From assembly GCA_024742765.1 (NCBI GenBank), contig JANSXT010000009.1, positions 16,586-80,585 on the forward strand: DNA of 64,000 nt, given 5' to 3'. Made by a program: the position numbers and the translations under genes. This document shows positions 16,728 through 24,507 of this stretch, one piece after another. Within the stretch, counting starts at the first letter, position 1. Each line of letters starts with the position of its first letter. The notes under the pieces were generated by a model. The model was not told the origin of the DNA. It searched no databases and saw only the letters and a list, made by a program, of their open reading frames with translations. Source of the DNA: Phyllobacteriaceae bacterium (GTDB lineage: Bacteria; Pseudomonadota; Alphaproteobacteria; Rhizobiales; Rhizobiaceae).

Positions 16728-17177
16728 TCAGTCTGGAAAAACGACGCCCATTCGCAGGATGAAGCAGCCGAACGGCCGGTCTTCCGAACAGGCGACCACG
16801 GCAAACGCGTTGCGGGCTTGGGCGTAAAAGGCCTGCCGTTCGATGCTGCCCAATTTCGCCTCCGCCGGCTTGACCTTGTCGAGCACGTCGAACACCTCTT
16901 TGTGCACCGGCTCGACGCGGTCGGGCTCGCCATCGACCTGCATGCGCAGGGCGCCATAGTCGGTGAAAGCATCGATGGGCATATGCTGCGTGATCAGCGC
17001 GACCGCCTCGGGGGCCGAAAAGCCGGGCAGGCGGATCACGTCGGGCATGACGCAATGGTCCGCCGTCGAGGCAGCGGGATAGTTGCGGTCGGCGATGACG
17101 ATCTCGTCGCCATGTCCGAGCCGGATCAGGCAGTCCATCAGTTCGGGCGTGATGCGCGGATCGATGTTCTTGAGCAT
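16728..17177 (-). CDS. FucU/RbsD-family sugar mutarotase
   Basis: This 149-residue protein matches FucU-type mutarotases: LKNIDPRITPELMDCLIRLGHGDEIVIADRNYPA at the start, with the catalytic GHGDE histidine, and RQAFYAQARNAFAVVACSEDRPFGCFILRMG at the end. These enzymes interconvert anomers of a freshly imported sugar so that a kinase can use it. It lies downstream of the Rbs-type binding-protein gene on the same strand, behind a terminator-like hairpin, and is convergent with the RLP gene at 5 nt. Here the sugar is probably methylthioribose or another pentose, not fucose. Confidence 0.85.
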   Translation of the reverse strand: MLKNIDPRITPELMDCLIRLGHGDEIVIADRNYPAASTADHCVMPDVIRLPGFSAPEAVALITQHMPIDAFTDYGALRMQVDGEPDRVEPVHKEVFDVLDKVKPAEAKLGSIERQAFYAQARNAFAVVACSEDRPFGCFILRMGVVFPD

Positions 17178-17190
17178 GTGCGGTCTCCCG

Positions 17191-17219
17191 AAAGAAAAGG
17201 GGCCGCGCTGGGCGGCCCC
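17191..17219 (-). terminator. terminator/attenuator between binding-protein and mutarotase genes
   Basis: On the minus strand GGGGCCGC pairs with GCGGCCCC (17212-17219 with 17199-17206) around a 5-nt loop and is followed by TTTTCTTT (17198-17191). It lies 14 nt after the binding-protein stop and just before the mutarotase gene, so it would lower readthrough into the latter. Confidence 0.75.
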
Positions 17220-17232
17220 GGTTCGGTGTGCC

Positions 17233-18285
17233 TCAGCGCGGCGGCAGCGGCATCCAGTCGGTCATCGCCACATCGGCATGGGCGAATTGCGGCATGTTCG
17301 CTGACAAATCTTCCATGTTTTTGATGTCGTTTTCGTTCAGGAAGCCCTGGGTGATCAGGGTCGGCGGAACGATCACCTGCGCGCCCGGATCGCCGCCGGT
17401 CAGCATGATGGCAAGCGCCCGGACGGAGACTTCGCCCACAACGGCCGGGTTGGTCGCAACGGTCGCCTTCCAGGCGCTGCCTGGCTCGCGCATCGCCGAA
17501 ATGTCGGCGGTCGAAACGTCCGCCGAATAGATCGAGATGTCCGAGGACAGGCCGGCTTCATCGACGGCGATCTTCACGCCCTTGGCGAACTCGTCATAGG
17601 GGGCGAAGAAGACGGTGATGTCGGGATTGGCCTGCAGCACCGACCGCGCCTGGTTGGCGTTCGAATTGGCGATCGGATTGTCCAGCGTGCCCATCTGGGC
17701 GACTTCCTCAATGCCCGGATTGGCCTCCTTGACCTCTTCCCAGGCCACATGGCGCCGGTCAAGCGGGGCGATGCCGGGCACATAGACATAGCCGGCCTTC
17801 CATTCAGTGCCATTGTCCTCGATGGCCTGATCAAGCGCCAGCTTGCCGAGCAGATAGTCGGACTGCTCGATCTGCGGGATCGCTTCGTTTTCGACGTTGA
17901 CGTCAAAGGCGACGACCTTGATGCCGGCATCGACGGCGCGCTGGGCGGCTTCCTTCATGGATTCGGTCAGGCCGTGCTGGATGACGATGCCGTCCACGCC
18001 GAGCGCGATCGCCTGGTCGACCATGTCGGCCTGAAGGGCGGCATCCTGGCGGCTGTCGAAGACGCGCAGGTCGACGCCGAGCGCTTCGGCCTGCTGTTCG
18101 ACGCCGGACAGATAGGCCTGGAAGAAGTCGCCGGTCGACAGATAGCGCACGAGCGCGATCTTGACGTCGCCGGGATTGTCGAGGGGCGCCGGCATGTCGG
18201 CGTTGGCGATGCCGCCGGACAGCAATGTGGCCGATGCGGCGATGCTGGCGACCATCGCCAGCGCCGTTCTGCGAACAAGTTTCAT
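17233..18285 (-). CDS. ABC transporter sugar-binding protein, RbsB type
   Basis: This 350-residue periplasmic protein has a signal peptide (about residues 1-29, ending GGIANA) and a Peripla_BP_4 fold. The start VKIALVRYLSTGDFFQAYLSGVEQ and the LGVDGIVIQHG segment are typical. It is preceded by a strong AAGGAGGAG site. It belongs to the ATPase-permease-binding protein order of Rbs-type importers and lies beside mtnK and mtnA. The likely ligand is methylthioribose or 5-deoxyribose; ribose or another pentose is possible. Confidence 0.85.
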   Translation of the reverse strand: MKLVRRTALAMVASIAASATLLSGGIANADMPAPLDNPGDVKIALVRYLSTGDFFQAYLSGVEQQAEALGVDLRVFDSRQDAALQADMVDQAIALGVDGIVIQHGLTESMKEAAQRAVDAGIKVVAFDVNVENEAIPQIEQSDYLLGKLALDQAIEDNGTEWKAGYVYVPGIAPLDRRHVAWEEVKEANPGIEEVAQMGTLDNPIANSNANQARSVLQANPDITVFFAPYDEFAKGVKIAVDEAGLSSDISIYSADVSTADISAMREPGSAWKATVATNPAVVGEVSVRALAIMLTGGDPGAQVIVPPTLITQGFLNENDIKNMEDLSANMPQFAHADVAMTDWMPLPPR

Positions 18286-18327
18286 GAGGTCTCCTCCTTT
18301 TGCAGCTTTTTGTGGCGGCCGGGGCCG

Positions 18328-19404
18328 TCAGTGGCTTCCGGTCTTTCGCGCCGAAAGCGAGAATGTGAAGACAAGGGCGATCACCAGAACCAAGCCCTTG
18401 ATGAAATCCTGGGTGTAGTAGGGCGCGTTCATCATCGTCAGCCCCTGCAACAGGATGCCGACGAACAGCGCGCCCATGGCGGTGCCGAAGGCGTTCGGCT
18501 TGGCAGCGCCAAGCACGGCAAAGCCGATCAGCGCGGCGGCGACGGCGTCAAGCAGCAGGTTCGTGCCCGAGGCGATGTCGCCGCGGCCGAGCCGGGCGGC
18601 CAGCAGCATGCCGCCGACCGAGGCGAGCGTGCCGGAGATCATGTAGGCCATGATCTTGTACTTGTTGACATTGGTGCCGGTCAGGCTGGCCGCGCGCTCG
18701 TTCGAGCCGATGGCGTACATCAGCCGGCCGTGGCGGGTCATCTCGAGGAAGATCCAGACCAGAATGCCAATGACGATCAGAAAGATGACCGAGACCGGGA
18801 TGAGGTTTTCGAGGACAAGGTCGATGCGGTGGCGGCCCATGGCGAGAAAGAAGGGAGAAAACGTGCCTTCCGCGGTCGACCCGTCGGGCAGCGTCATGCC
18901 GGTGGCGATCGAGCGGCCCTCGGTTGGAATGCGCTGGAGGCCGACCAGAAGGAACATCATGCCGAGCGTCGCCAGAAGATCGGGAACCTTGGTCTTGACG
19001 ATCAAAAGCCCGTTGACCAGCCCGATGAAGGCGCCCATGGCGAGGCAGGCAAGGATGGTCACGAAGGCCGACTGTTCGAGGATCACCATCATGTAGGCGG
19101 CGAGCATCATCGAGGAGGTCGCCACCGAGCCGATCGACAGGTCGAACCCGCCGACGACAAGCGTGCAGGTCACGCCAAGCGCCAGAATGCCGGTGATGGC
19201 CACCGACTGGAAGATGAAGACCGCCGAGCGCGGGCCGGCAAAGCCGCTCGCGAAGATCGAGAAAAAGACGATCAGGCCGAGCAGAAGGCCGAGAAACCCG
19301 TAGCGAATGGCGTGATCGACCAGCGTTGCGCGCCGGCGCTGCGGCAGGGCGTCGGTGGCGCTGCCGTCGCCGGTTGTTTGATCGGGGGTGCTGTCCACGC
19401 TCAT
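18328..19404 (-). CDS. sugar ABC transporter permease, RbsC type
   Basis: ATG at 19404 gives a 358-residue permease. I prefer it to a longer upstream start because it lies 1 nt after the ATPase stop. About 9-10 membrane helices are seen, and the family segments GVTCTLVVGGFDLSIGSVA and GLVNGLLIVKTKVPDLLATLG are typical of BPD_transp_2 (RbsC/XylH). It forms the channel of the importer whose other parts flank it. The YAIGSNERAASLTGTNV motif is the usual cytoplasmic loop. Confidence 0.88.
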   Translation of the reverse strand: MSVDSTPDQTTGDGSATDALPQRRRATLVDHAIRYGFLGLLLGLIVFFSIFASGFAGPRSAVFIFQSVAITGILALGVTCTLVVGGFDLSIGSVATSSMMLAAYMMVILEQSAFVTILACLAMGAFIGLVNGLLIVKTKVPDLLATLGMMFLLVGLQRIPTEGRSIATGMTLPDGSTAEGTFSPFFLAMGRHRIDLVLENLIPVSVIFLIVIGILVWIFLEMTRHGRLMYAIGSNERAASLTGTNVNKYKIMAYMISGTLASVGGMLLAARLGRGDIASGTNLLLDAVAAALIGFAVLGAAKPNAFGTAMGALFVGILLQGLTMMNAPYYTQDFIKGLVLVIALVFTFSLSARKTGSH

Positions 19405-19405
19405 C

Positions 19406-20935
19406 TCATGCGGCCTGTCGGGACTTGCCGCGCGCATCGGCCGGCGAACCGGTGACCGCTGCGAGAACGGCATTGACGTCTATGTTTTCGTTGCGGAATT
19501 CGGCGGCCGCCGCATGGTCGTGGAAGACCACGATCCGGTCGGCGATCTCGAAGGCTTCGTCCAGTTCGGCGACGAGGACGAGGGTTGCACGATCGCGGGC
19601 GGTCTCGCGGATCTTGCGGCCGATGTCGCGCCGGGCCCGGATGTCGACGCCCTGGAACGGCTCGTCGAGGATCAGAAGGCGGCTCGGCTGGGCGAGCCAG
19701 CGCCCGAGCATGACCTTTTGCTGGTTGCCGCCCGAAAGCGTGCCGATGCCGTCGGTTTCGGATTGGCAAACGATCGACAGCGTGTCGATCATGTCTTGCG
19801 CCGTTCGGCGCTCCTTCCTGCGATCGATGAAGGCGAGTCTCCCATAGCGCGACAGGAACGGCACCGTCATGTTCCGCGCCAGGTCGAAATCCTGGATCAC
19901 CGCGTTGCTGGCCCTGTCCTTCGGCGACATGAAAACGCCGCGGCGGACCGCATCGCCCGGGCTCTTCGGCGCGAACGGCTTGCCGTCGAGCAGAACCGTT
20001 CCGGCGTGGGGCGGTGCCATGCCGAAAAGCGCCTGGGCGAGGGCGGTCTTTCCGGAGCCCAGAAGGCCGGTGACGACCACGATCTCATTGTCGCCGAGAT
20101 CGAGCGAGAAGGCGGGGCTGTCCACTTTCAGCCTCACATCGCGCAGGCTGACGACCGGCTGGCCGGCGGGCGGTATCGTGATGTCCACTTCGGTCATGCG
20201 ATGGCCGAGCATGGCCTGCACCGCGCCCTCATAGTCGATCTCCGGGCCCTCGAAGACGCCGGAAATCTCGCCATCGCGCATCGAGACGACGCGGTCGGCA
20301 ATGCGGCGAATGTCGGACATGCGATGCGAGATGTAGAGGATCGCCACGCCGTGGGATTTCAGCGTCTCGATCAGGGTGAACAGGCGCTCGGCCTCGGCCG
20401 CCGACAGCGACGAGGTGGGTTCATCCAGAATGAGGAGCTTTGGCTCATGCGCCATGGCGCGGGCGATGGCGATGAGTTGGCGGTCGGCGACGCCCAGTTC
20501 GCTGACCTGGGTGCGCACATCGATGTCGTCGAGCCCCATGCGCGCGGCCACCTTGCTCGCCTCGGCCAGAAGGCGCGCGCGCTTGATCATGAAGCCGTAC
20601 TGGCGTTCGGCAAGCTGGTCGATCATCAGATTGGACGCCACGTCCAAATCCGGGATCACGCCGTCATTGATGTTCTGGTGGACGGTGACGACACCGGCGC
20701 GAATAGCCTGCGAAGGGGTTGCCGGGGCGAAAGGCGCGCCGAGCAGCTCGATCGAACCGCCATCGCGCGCATGCACGCCGCTGAGGATCTTGACGAGCGT
20801 CGATTTGCCCGCGCCGTTGGCGCCCATCAGCGCGGTCACCGTGCCAGCGGGCAGGTCCAGGCTGAGTTTGCGGAGCACGCGGTTGTCACCGAATGCCTTG
20901 TCGATGGCGGAAATCCGGCACGATAGGGTCGACAT
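19406..20935 (-). CDS. sugar ABC transporter ATP-binding protein, RbsA type
   Basis: ATG 20935 follows GGGAGGAAATTG and gives 509 residues with two ATPase halves. The first has Walker A GANGAGKSTLVKIL, signature ELGVADRQLIAIARA (weak) and Walker B LLILDEPTSSLS. The second has GLLGSGKTALAQAL and LSGGNQQKVMLGRWL with LLILDEPFQGVD. It powers the RbsC/RbsB-type importer downstream. It is divergent from mtnK with a 128-nt gap that holds TTGACAA-type boxes, so importer and kinase are probably co-regulated. Confidence 0.9.
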   Translation of the reverse strand: MSTLSCRISAIDKAFGDNRVLRKLSLDLPAGTVTALMGANGAGKSTLVKILSGVHARDGGSIELLGAPFAPATPSQAIRAGVVTVHQNINDGVIPDLDVASNLMIDQLAERQYGFMIKRARLLAEASKVAARMGLDDIDVRTQVSELGVADRQLIAIARAMAHEPKLLILDEPTSSLSAAEAERLFTLIETLKSHGVAILYISHRMSDIRRIADRVVSMRDGEISGVFEGPEIDYEGAVQAMLGHRMTEVDITIPPAGQPVVSLRDVRLKVDSPAFSLDLGDNEIVVVTGLLGSGKTALAQALFGMAPPHAGTVLLDGKPFAPKSPGDAVRRGVFMSPKDRASNAVIQDFDLARNMTVPFLSRYGRLAFIDRRKERRTAQDMIDTLSIVCQSETDGIGTLSGGNQQKVMLGRWLAQPSRLLILDEPFQGVDIRARRDIGRKIRETARDRATLVLVAELDEAFEIADRIVVFHDHAAAAEFRNENIDVNAVLAAVTGSPADARGKSRQAA

Positions 20936-20970
20936 CAATTTCCTCCCGGTGCCCAGCAAACCAACGCAAG

Positions 20971-20999
20971 TGACAAAAGTCAATGTATGTTGACAACTG
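20971..20999. promoter_or_regulatory. operator region between importer and mtnK
   Basis: TGACAAAAGTCA (20971-20982) is a dyad with 4-bp arms, GTCAA (20979-20983) and TTGAC (20990-20994) form a second inverted pair, and TTGACAACTG (20990-20999) resembles the boxes at 15446 and 24464-24473. TTGACA at 20990-20995 can also serve as a -35 element toward mtnK. Confidence 0.5.
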
Positions 21000-21063
21000 A
21001 TTGAATTGCCTTTTACCGTTCGATCGCGCAAATCATTCGGGCGACAAAAGGGGGAGGATTGCG

Positions 21064-22332
21064 TTGAGCGAGGACTATCAGGCCCTGTCGCCGGAAACGC
21101 TGGGCGCACGGCTGGGTGGCGTGGAGGCGCTGGCGTCCCGGATCGGTCCTGACGCATCGGCCTGGTCGGTGCGCGAAGTGGGCGACGGCAATCTCAATCT
21201 GGTGTTCATTGTCGAGGGACCCAAAGGCGCGGCCATCGTCAAGCAGGCGCTGCCCTATGTGCGGCTGGTGGGCGAAAGCTGGCCGCTGCCGCTGACCCGC
21301 GCCTTCTTCGAATATCACGCGCTGACGCGCCAGGCCGCGCGCGATCCGGGCCGGGTTCCCGAGATTTTCCACTATGACGAGGCGCAGGCGCTGATCGTCA
21401 TGGAATTTCTGTCGCCGCATATCATCCTGCGTCAGCAGATGATGGCCGGCCGGCGCGTTGCGGGCCTTGGTCGGACGCTGGGCGAATTTTGCGCGCGGAC
21501 GGCGTTTCGCGGCTCGGACCTGTCGATGCAGGCACCGGACAAGAAGGCGGATGTGGCGCTGTTTTCAGGCAATGTCGAACTGTGCGACATCACCGAGAAT
21601 CTTGTCTTCACCGATCCCTATTTCGAAGCCGAGATGAACCGCCACACCGCGCCGCAGCTCGATGGCGTGGTCGCCGAGTTGCGGCGTGACGAACAGCTCA
21701 AGATCGCCGCCCAGCATTTCAAGCGGGCGTTCACCGCCCGTGCGGAGACCATGTGTCATGGCGACCTGCACACCGGTTCGATCATGGTCACCGACGATCA
21801 ATCCCGGATCATCGATCCCGAATTCGCCTTCTACGGGCCGATGGGCTTCGATATCGGCATGCTGATCGGCAACTATCTGATGGCTTGTCTCGCCATGCCG
21901 GCGCATATTGCAGACGAGACGGCCTGCACCGCTTACCAGGACTGGCTGCTCGACGTGGTCGGCGAGACGTGGGCGACGTTCGCCGGCGAGTTTTCGCGGC
22001 TGTGGCATACAGAGCGCACCGGCATCCTCTATGCCCGCACGCTCTACGAGGATCAGGGCGATCATCTGGCCTCGGAAGCGGCGCTGCGCGAGGTGCTTGG
22101 CGAAATCTTCCGCGACGCGATGGGTTTTGCCGGCATTGAGATGCACCGGCGCATTCTGGGGCTGGCGCACATTGCCGAGTTCGATTCGATCGAGGATCCG
22201 GACCAGCGGGCGCCGCTGGAGGAAAAGGCATTGCGGCTAGGCCGGACACTGGTTCTCAGCCGTGCCGGCTTTGCCGGTATCGATCAGGTGATCGCGACGG
22301 CGCGCTTGACCGTAAGGGGAGAGGCATCATGA
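21064..22332 (+). CDS. mtnK: S-methyl-5-thioribose kinase
   Basis: TTG 21064 is chosen because it follows GGGGGAGGATTGCG; the product has 422 residues, the usual MtnK length. The fold is that of aminoglycoside-phosphotransferase-like kinases: [10 protein letters not shown] nucleotide loop, [18 protein letters not shown] with the ATP-binding lysine, [12 protein letters not shown] (His232, Asp234) catalytic loop and [15 protein letters not shown] metal-binding segment. It phosphorylates methylthioribose at C1. It overlaps mtnA by 4 nt, giving the next pathway step. 5-deoxyribose is a plausible second substrate. Confidence 0.93.
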   Translation: MSEDYQALSPETLGARLGGVEALASRIGPDASAWSVREVGDGNLNLVFIVEGPKGAAIVKQALPYVRLVGESWPLPLTRAFFEYHALTRQAARDPGRVPEIFHYDEAQALIVMEFLSPHIILRQQMMAGRRVAGLGRTLGEFCARTAFRGSDLSMQAPDKKADVALFSGNVELCDITENLVFTDPYFEAEMNRHTAPQLDGVVAELRRDEQLKIAAQHFKRAFTARAETMCHGDLHTGSIMVTDDQSRIIDPEFAFYGPMGFDIGMLIGNYLMACLAMPAHIADETACTAYQDWLLDVVGETWATFAGEFSRLWHTERTGILYARTLYEDQGDHLASEAALREVLGEIFRDAMGFAGIEMHRRILGLAHIAEFDSIEDPDQRAPLEEKALRLGRTLVLSRAGFAGIDQVIATARLTVRGEAS

Positions 22333-23426
22333 AAGTCGGCGACCGGCACTACCGCTCGATCTGGCGCGAGGACGAAACCGGCAAGGTGATGATCATAGAT
22401 CAGCGCTGGCTTCCGCACGAATTCCGGATCGTCAGTCTGGAGACGCTCGACGATTTTGCCGTTGCGATCCGCGACATGTGGGTGCGCGGCGCGCCGCTGA
22501 TCGGCGCCACGGCGGCCTATGGGATCGCCGTCGAGATGGCGCGCGATCCGTCGGACGCGGCGCTCGACAAGGCCTGGGACGTGCTGCACGAAACGCGGCC
22601 GACGGCGATCAATCTGCGCTGGGCACTTGACGATATGCGCTCGCTCCTGCGCAACACGCCGGTGGAACGGCGCGCCGACGAGGCGATGCGCCGGGCTGCC
22701 GAAATCTGCGACATGGATGTCGAGGCGAACCGGCAGATCGGCCTGCATGGGCTCGAAATCCTGCGCGAGATCGCGCGCAAGAAGGCGCCGGGCGAACCGG
22801 TCAACGTGCTCACCCACTGCAATGCCGGATGGATCGCCACCGTCGACTGGGGCACGGCCACTTCGCCGATCTACCATGCGGTCGAGGACGGTCTCGGCGT
22901 GCATGTCTGGGTCGACGAGACACGCCCGCGCAACCAGGGCGCCCAACTCACCTCGTGGGAACTCAACAGCCACGGCATCGATCATCATCTGGTGGTCGAC
23001 AATGCGGGCGGCCATCTGATGCAGCATGGCGATGTGGATGTGGTCATCGTCGGCACCGACCGGACGACGGCGTCTGGCGATGTCTGCAACAAGATCGGCA
23101 CTTATCTGAAGGCGCTTGCCGCGCAAGACAATGACATTCCCTTCTATGTCGCGCTGCCCTCGAGCACGATCGACTGGACCGTCCATGACGGGCTGGCCGA
23201 AATCCCGATCGAGGAGCGCGACGAAACCGAGGTGACCAAAGTGTTCGGCAAGCTCGAAGACGGTTCGACCGCTTCGGTGCAGATTTCGCCGGACGGCACA
23301 CCCGGCGCCAATCCGGCCTTCGATGTCACGCCGGCGCGGTTGATCACCGGGCTGATCACCGAGCGCGGCATCGCCGAGCCGAGCCGGGAAGGGCTGCTTG
23401 CGCTGTTTCCCGAACGGCGCGACTGA
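22329..23426 (+). CDS. mtnA: S-methyl-5-thioribose-1-phosphate isomerase
   Basis: This 365-residue protein of the eIF2B-like isomerase family converts methylthioribose-1-phosphate to methylthioribulose-1-phosphate. The catalytic cysteine is Cys164 in [17 protein letters not shown] and the catalytic Asp is Asp244 in [36 protein letters not shown] is the N-terminal signature. It is coupled to mtnK (ATGA overlap) and is convergent with the SorC-type regulator at 12 nt. The same step serves 5-deoxyribose-1-phosphate in the 5'-deoxyadenosine salvage variant. Confidence 0.95.
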   Translation: MKVGDRHYRSIWREDETGKVMIIDQRWLPHEFRIVSLETLDDFAVAIRDMWVRGAPLIGATAAYGIAVEMARDPSDAALDKAWDVLHETRPTAINLRWALDDMRSLLRNTPVERRADEAMRRAAEICDMDVEANRQIGLHGLEILREIARKKAPGEPVNVLTHCNAGWIATVDWGTATSPIYHAVEDGLGVHVWVDETRPRNQGAQLTSWELNSHGIDHHLVVDNAGGHLMQHGDVDVVIVGTDRTTASGDVCNKIGTYLKALAAQDNDIPFYVALPSSTIDWTVHDGLAEIPIEERDETEVTKVFGKLEDGSTASVQISPDGTPGANPAFDVTPARLITGLITERGIAEPSREGLLALFPERRD

Positions 23427-23438
23427 CGCGACGCCGTT

Positions 23439-24419
23439 CTAGCCCTTGCTCGCACGTTCGAGAAGGTGTCGGGCCGATGACTGGCTCGTCACCAGATGGG
23501 TGGCATAGCCGCCGCGCAGTGCCGCCAGCATCGCATCGGCCTTGTCGCGGCCGACCGAGACGAGCAGCCCCATCTGCTTGCCGCGCAGCATCTCCTGTTC
23601 GATGCCGATCATGCGCTCGTCGAGCGGGCCGCGCACCGGCTCGCCGTTCGCATCGATGAACCGCCCGCACACAACACCGGCCGCGCCTTGCGCCACATAC
23701 CAGTCCAGATCGTCGTGGCTGGCGAGCCCTGACGTGACGATATGGCTGTCATGGTTGCACGAGCCGACCGCGAACAGCGCCTTGGTGCAGCGCGCGATCG
23801 CGTCGAGCTGGGTGGCGATGATCGCCTCCTTGCGCAGGGTCGCGGCAATCTGAGGCGTGCTTAGGACCGCCGGCGCATGCAGGTTGACGCAGTTTGCGCC
23901 GAGCTTGCGCGCCACGTTGGCCGAACAGATTTCGGCGGAAAAACCGTAGGGCGTCGCCATCGAGCCGACGAGCTGGATGACCTCCAGATCGGGAATGCTG
24001 ACCGGTTCGATATGTTCGGCCATGTCGTAGATCGTCTTGCCCCAGGCGACGCCCAGCCGATCGCCGGCCTCCAGCAGCGATGGCAGCCAGTTGGCCGCGC
24101 CCCGCACGACACGGTCGAACTGTTCGTTTTCGCCGCCCGCACCGTCGGGCAGCACATAGGCGGCATCGAGGCCAAAAACGCCGCACAGTTCGCCGGCCAG
24201 CCGATGATTGGTGAAGGGTTCGGTGGCCAGCGTGATGTTGATGAAACCGCGCTCGCGCGCTTCCTGAAGGTAATTGACGACCGTGGCGCGCGACACGTTC
24301 AGCCGTTTGGCGATCTCGTTCTGGTTGAGCCCGTCATGGTAGTAGAGCCAGGCGGCCTCCACCACGATGTCCTCGCCGCTGATCTGACCGGCCGAACGCC
24401 GCACCGAAGTCGAAGGCAT
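23439..24419 (-). CDS. SorC-family sugar-responsive regulator
   Basis: This 326-residue protein has an N-terminal HTH (GLNQNEIAKRLNVSRATVVNYLQEARERGFI, about residues 30-60) and a SorC/DeoR-type sugar-phosphate-binding domain (DRLGVAWGKTIYDMAEHI, VIQLVGSMATPYGFSAEIC, LFAVGSCNHDSHI). Such regulators respond to phosphorylated sugars. It sits between mtnA and the divergent aldolase gene, with TTGACA-type dyads in its promoter region, so it very probably controls the whole salvage locus, with methylthioribulose-1-phosphate or its precursor as effector. Confidence 0.88.
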   Translation of the reverse strand: MPSTSVRRSAGQISGEDIVVEAAWLYYHDGLNQNEIAKRLNVSRATVVNYLQEARERGFINITLATEPFTNHRLAGELCGVFGLDAAYVLPDGAGGENEQFDRVVRGAANWLPSLLEAGDRLGVAWGKTIYDMAEHIEPVSIPDLEVIQLVGSMATPYGFSAEICSANVARKLGANCVNLHAPAVLSTPQIAATLRKEAIIATQLDAIARCTKALFAVGSCNHDSHIVTSGLASHDDLDWYVAQGAAGVVCGRFIDANGEPVRGPLDERMIGIEQEMLRGKQMGLLVSVGRDKADAMLAALRGGYATHLVTSQSSARHLLERASKG

Positions 24420-24446
24420 GTTTGCGTCAATCCCGATTTTAGCTAT

Positions 24447-24473
24447 TTGACATCAGGTTCTGACATTTGTCAA
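24447..24473. promoter_or_regulatory. divergent operator/promoter between SorC regulator and aldolase
   Basis: TGACA-TT-TGTCA (24461-24472) is a perfect 5+5 dyad; its minus-strand reading TTGACAAATG matches the boxes at 15446 and 20990. TTGACATCAG (24447-24456) is a second half-like copy. TTGACA elements face both ways, fitting divergent promoters controlled by one regulator. Confidence 0.6.
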
Positions 24474-24507
24474 AACGGGTCGAAGACGGCGCCAGGGAGA
24501 CGGTTTG

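Noticed and set aside
17749..19455. 568-codon plus-strand frame across the binding-protein and permease genes
   Set aside because: It is antisense to an ordinary Rbs-type operon and has a charged, low-complexity composition without domains.
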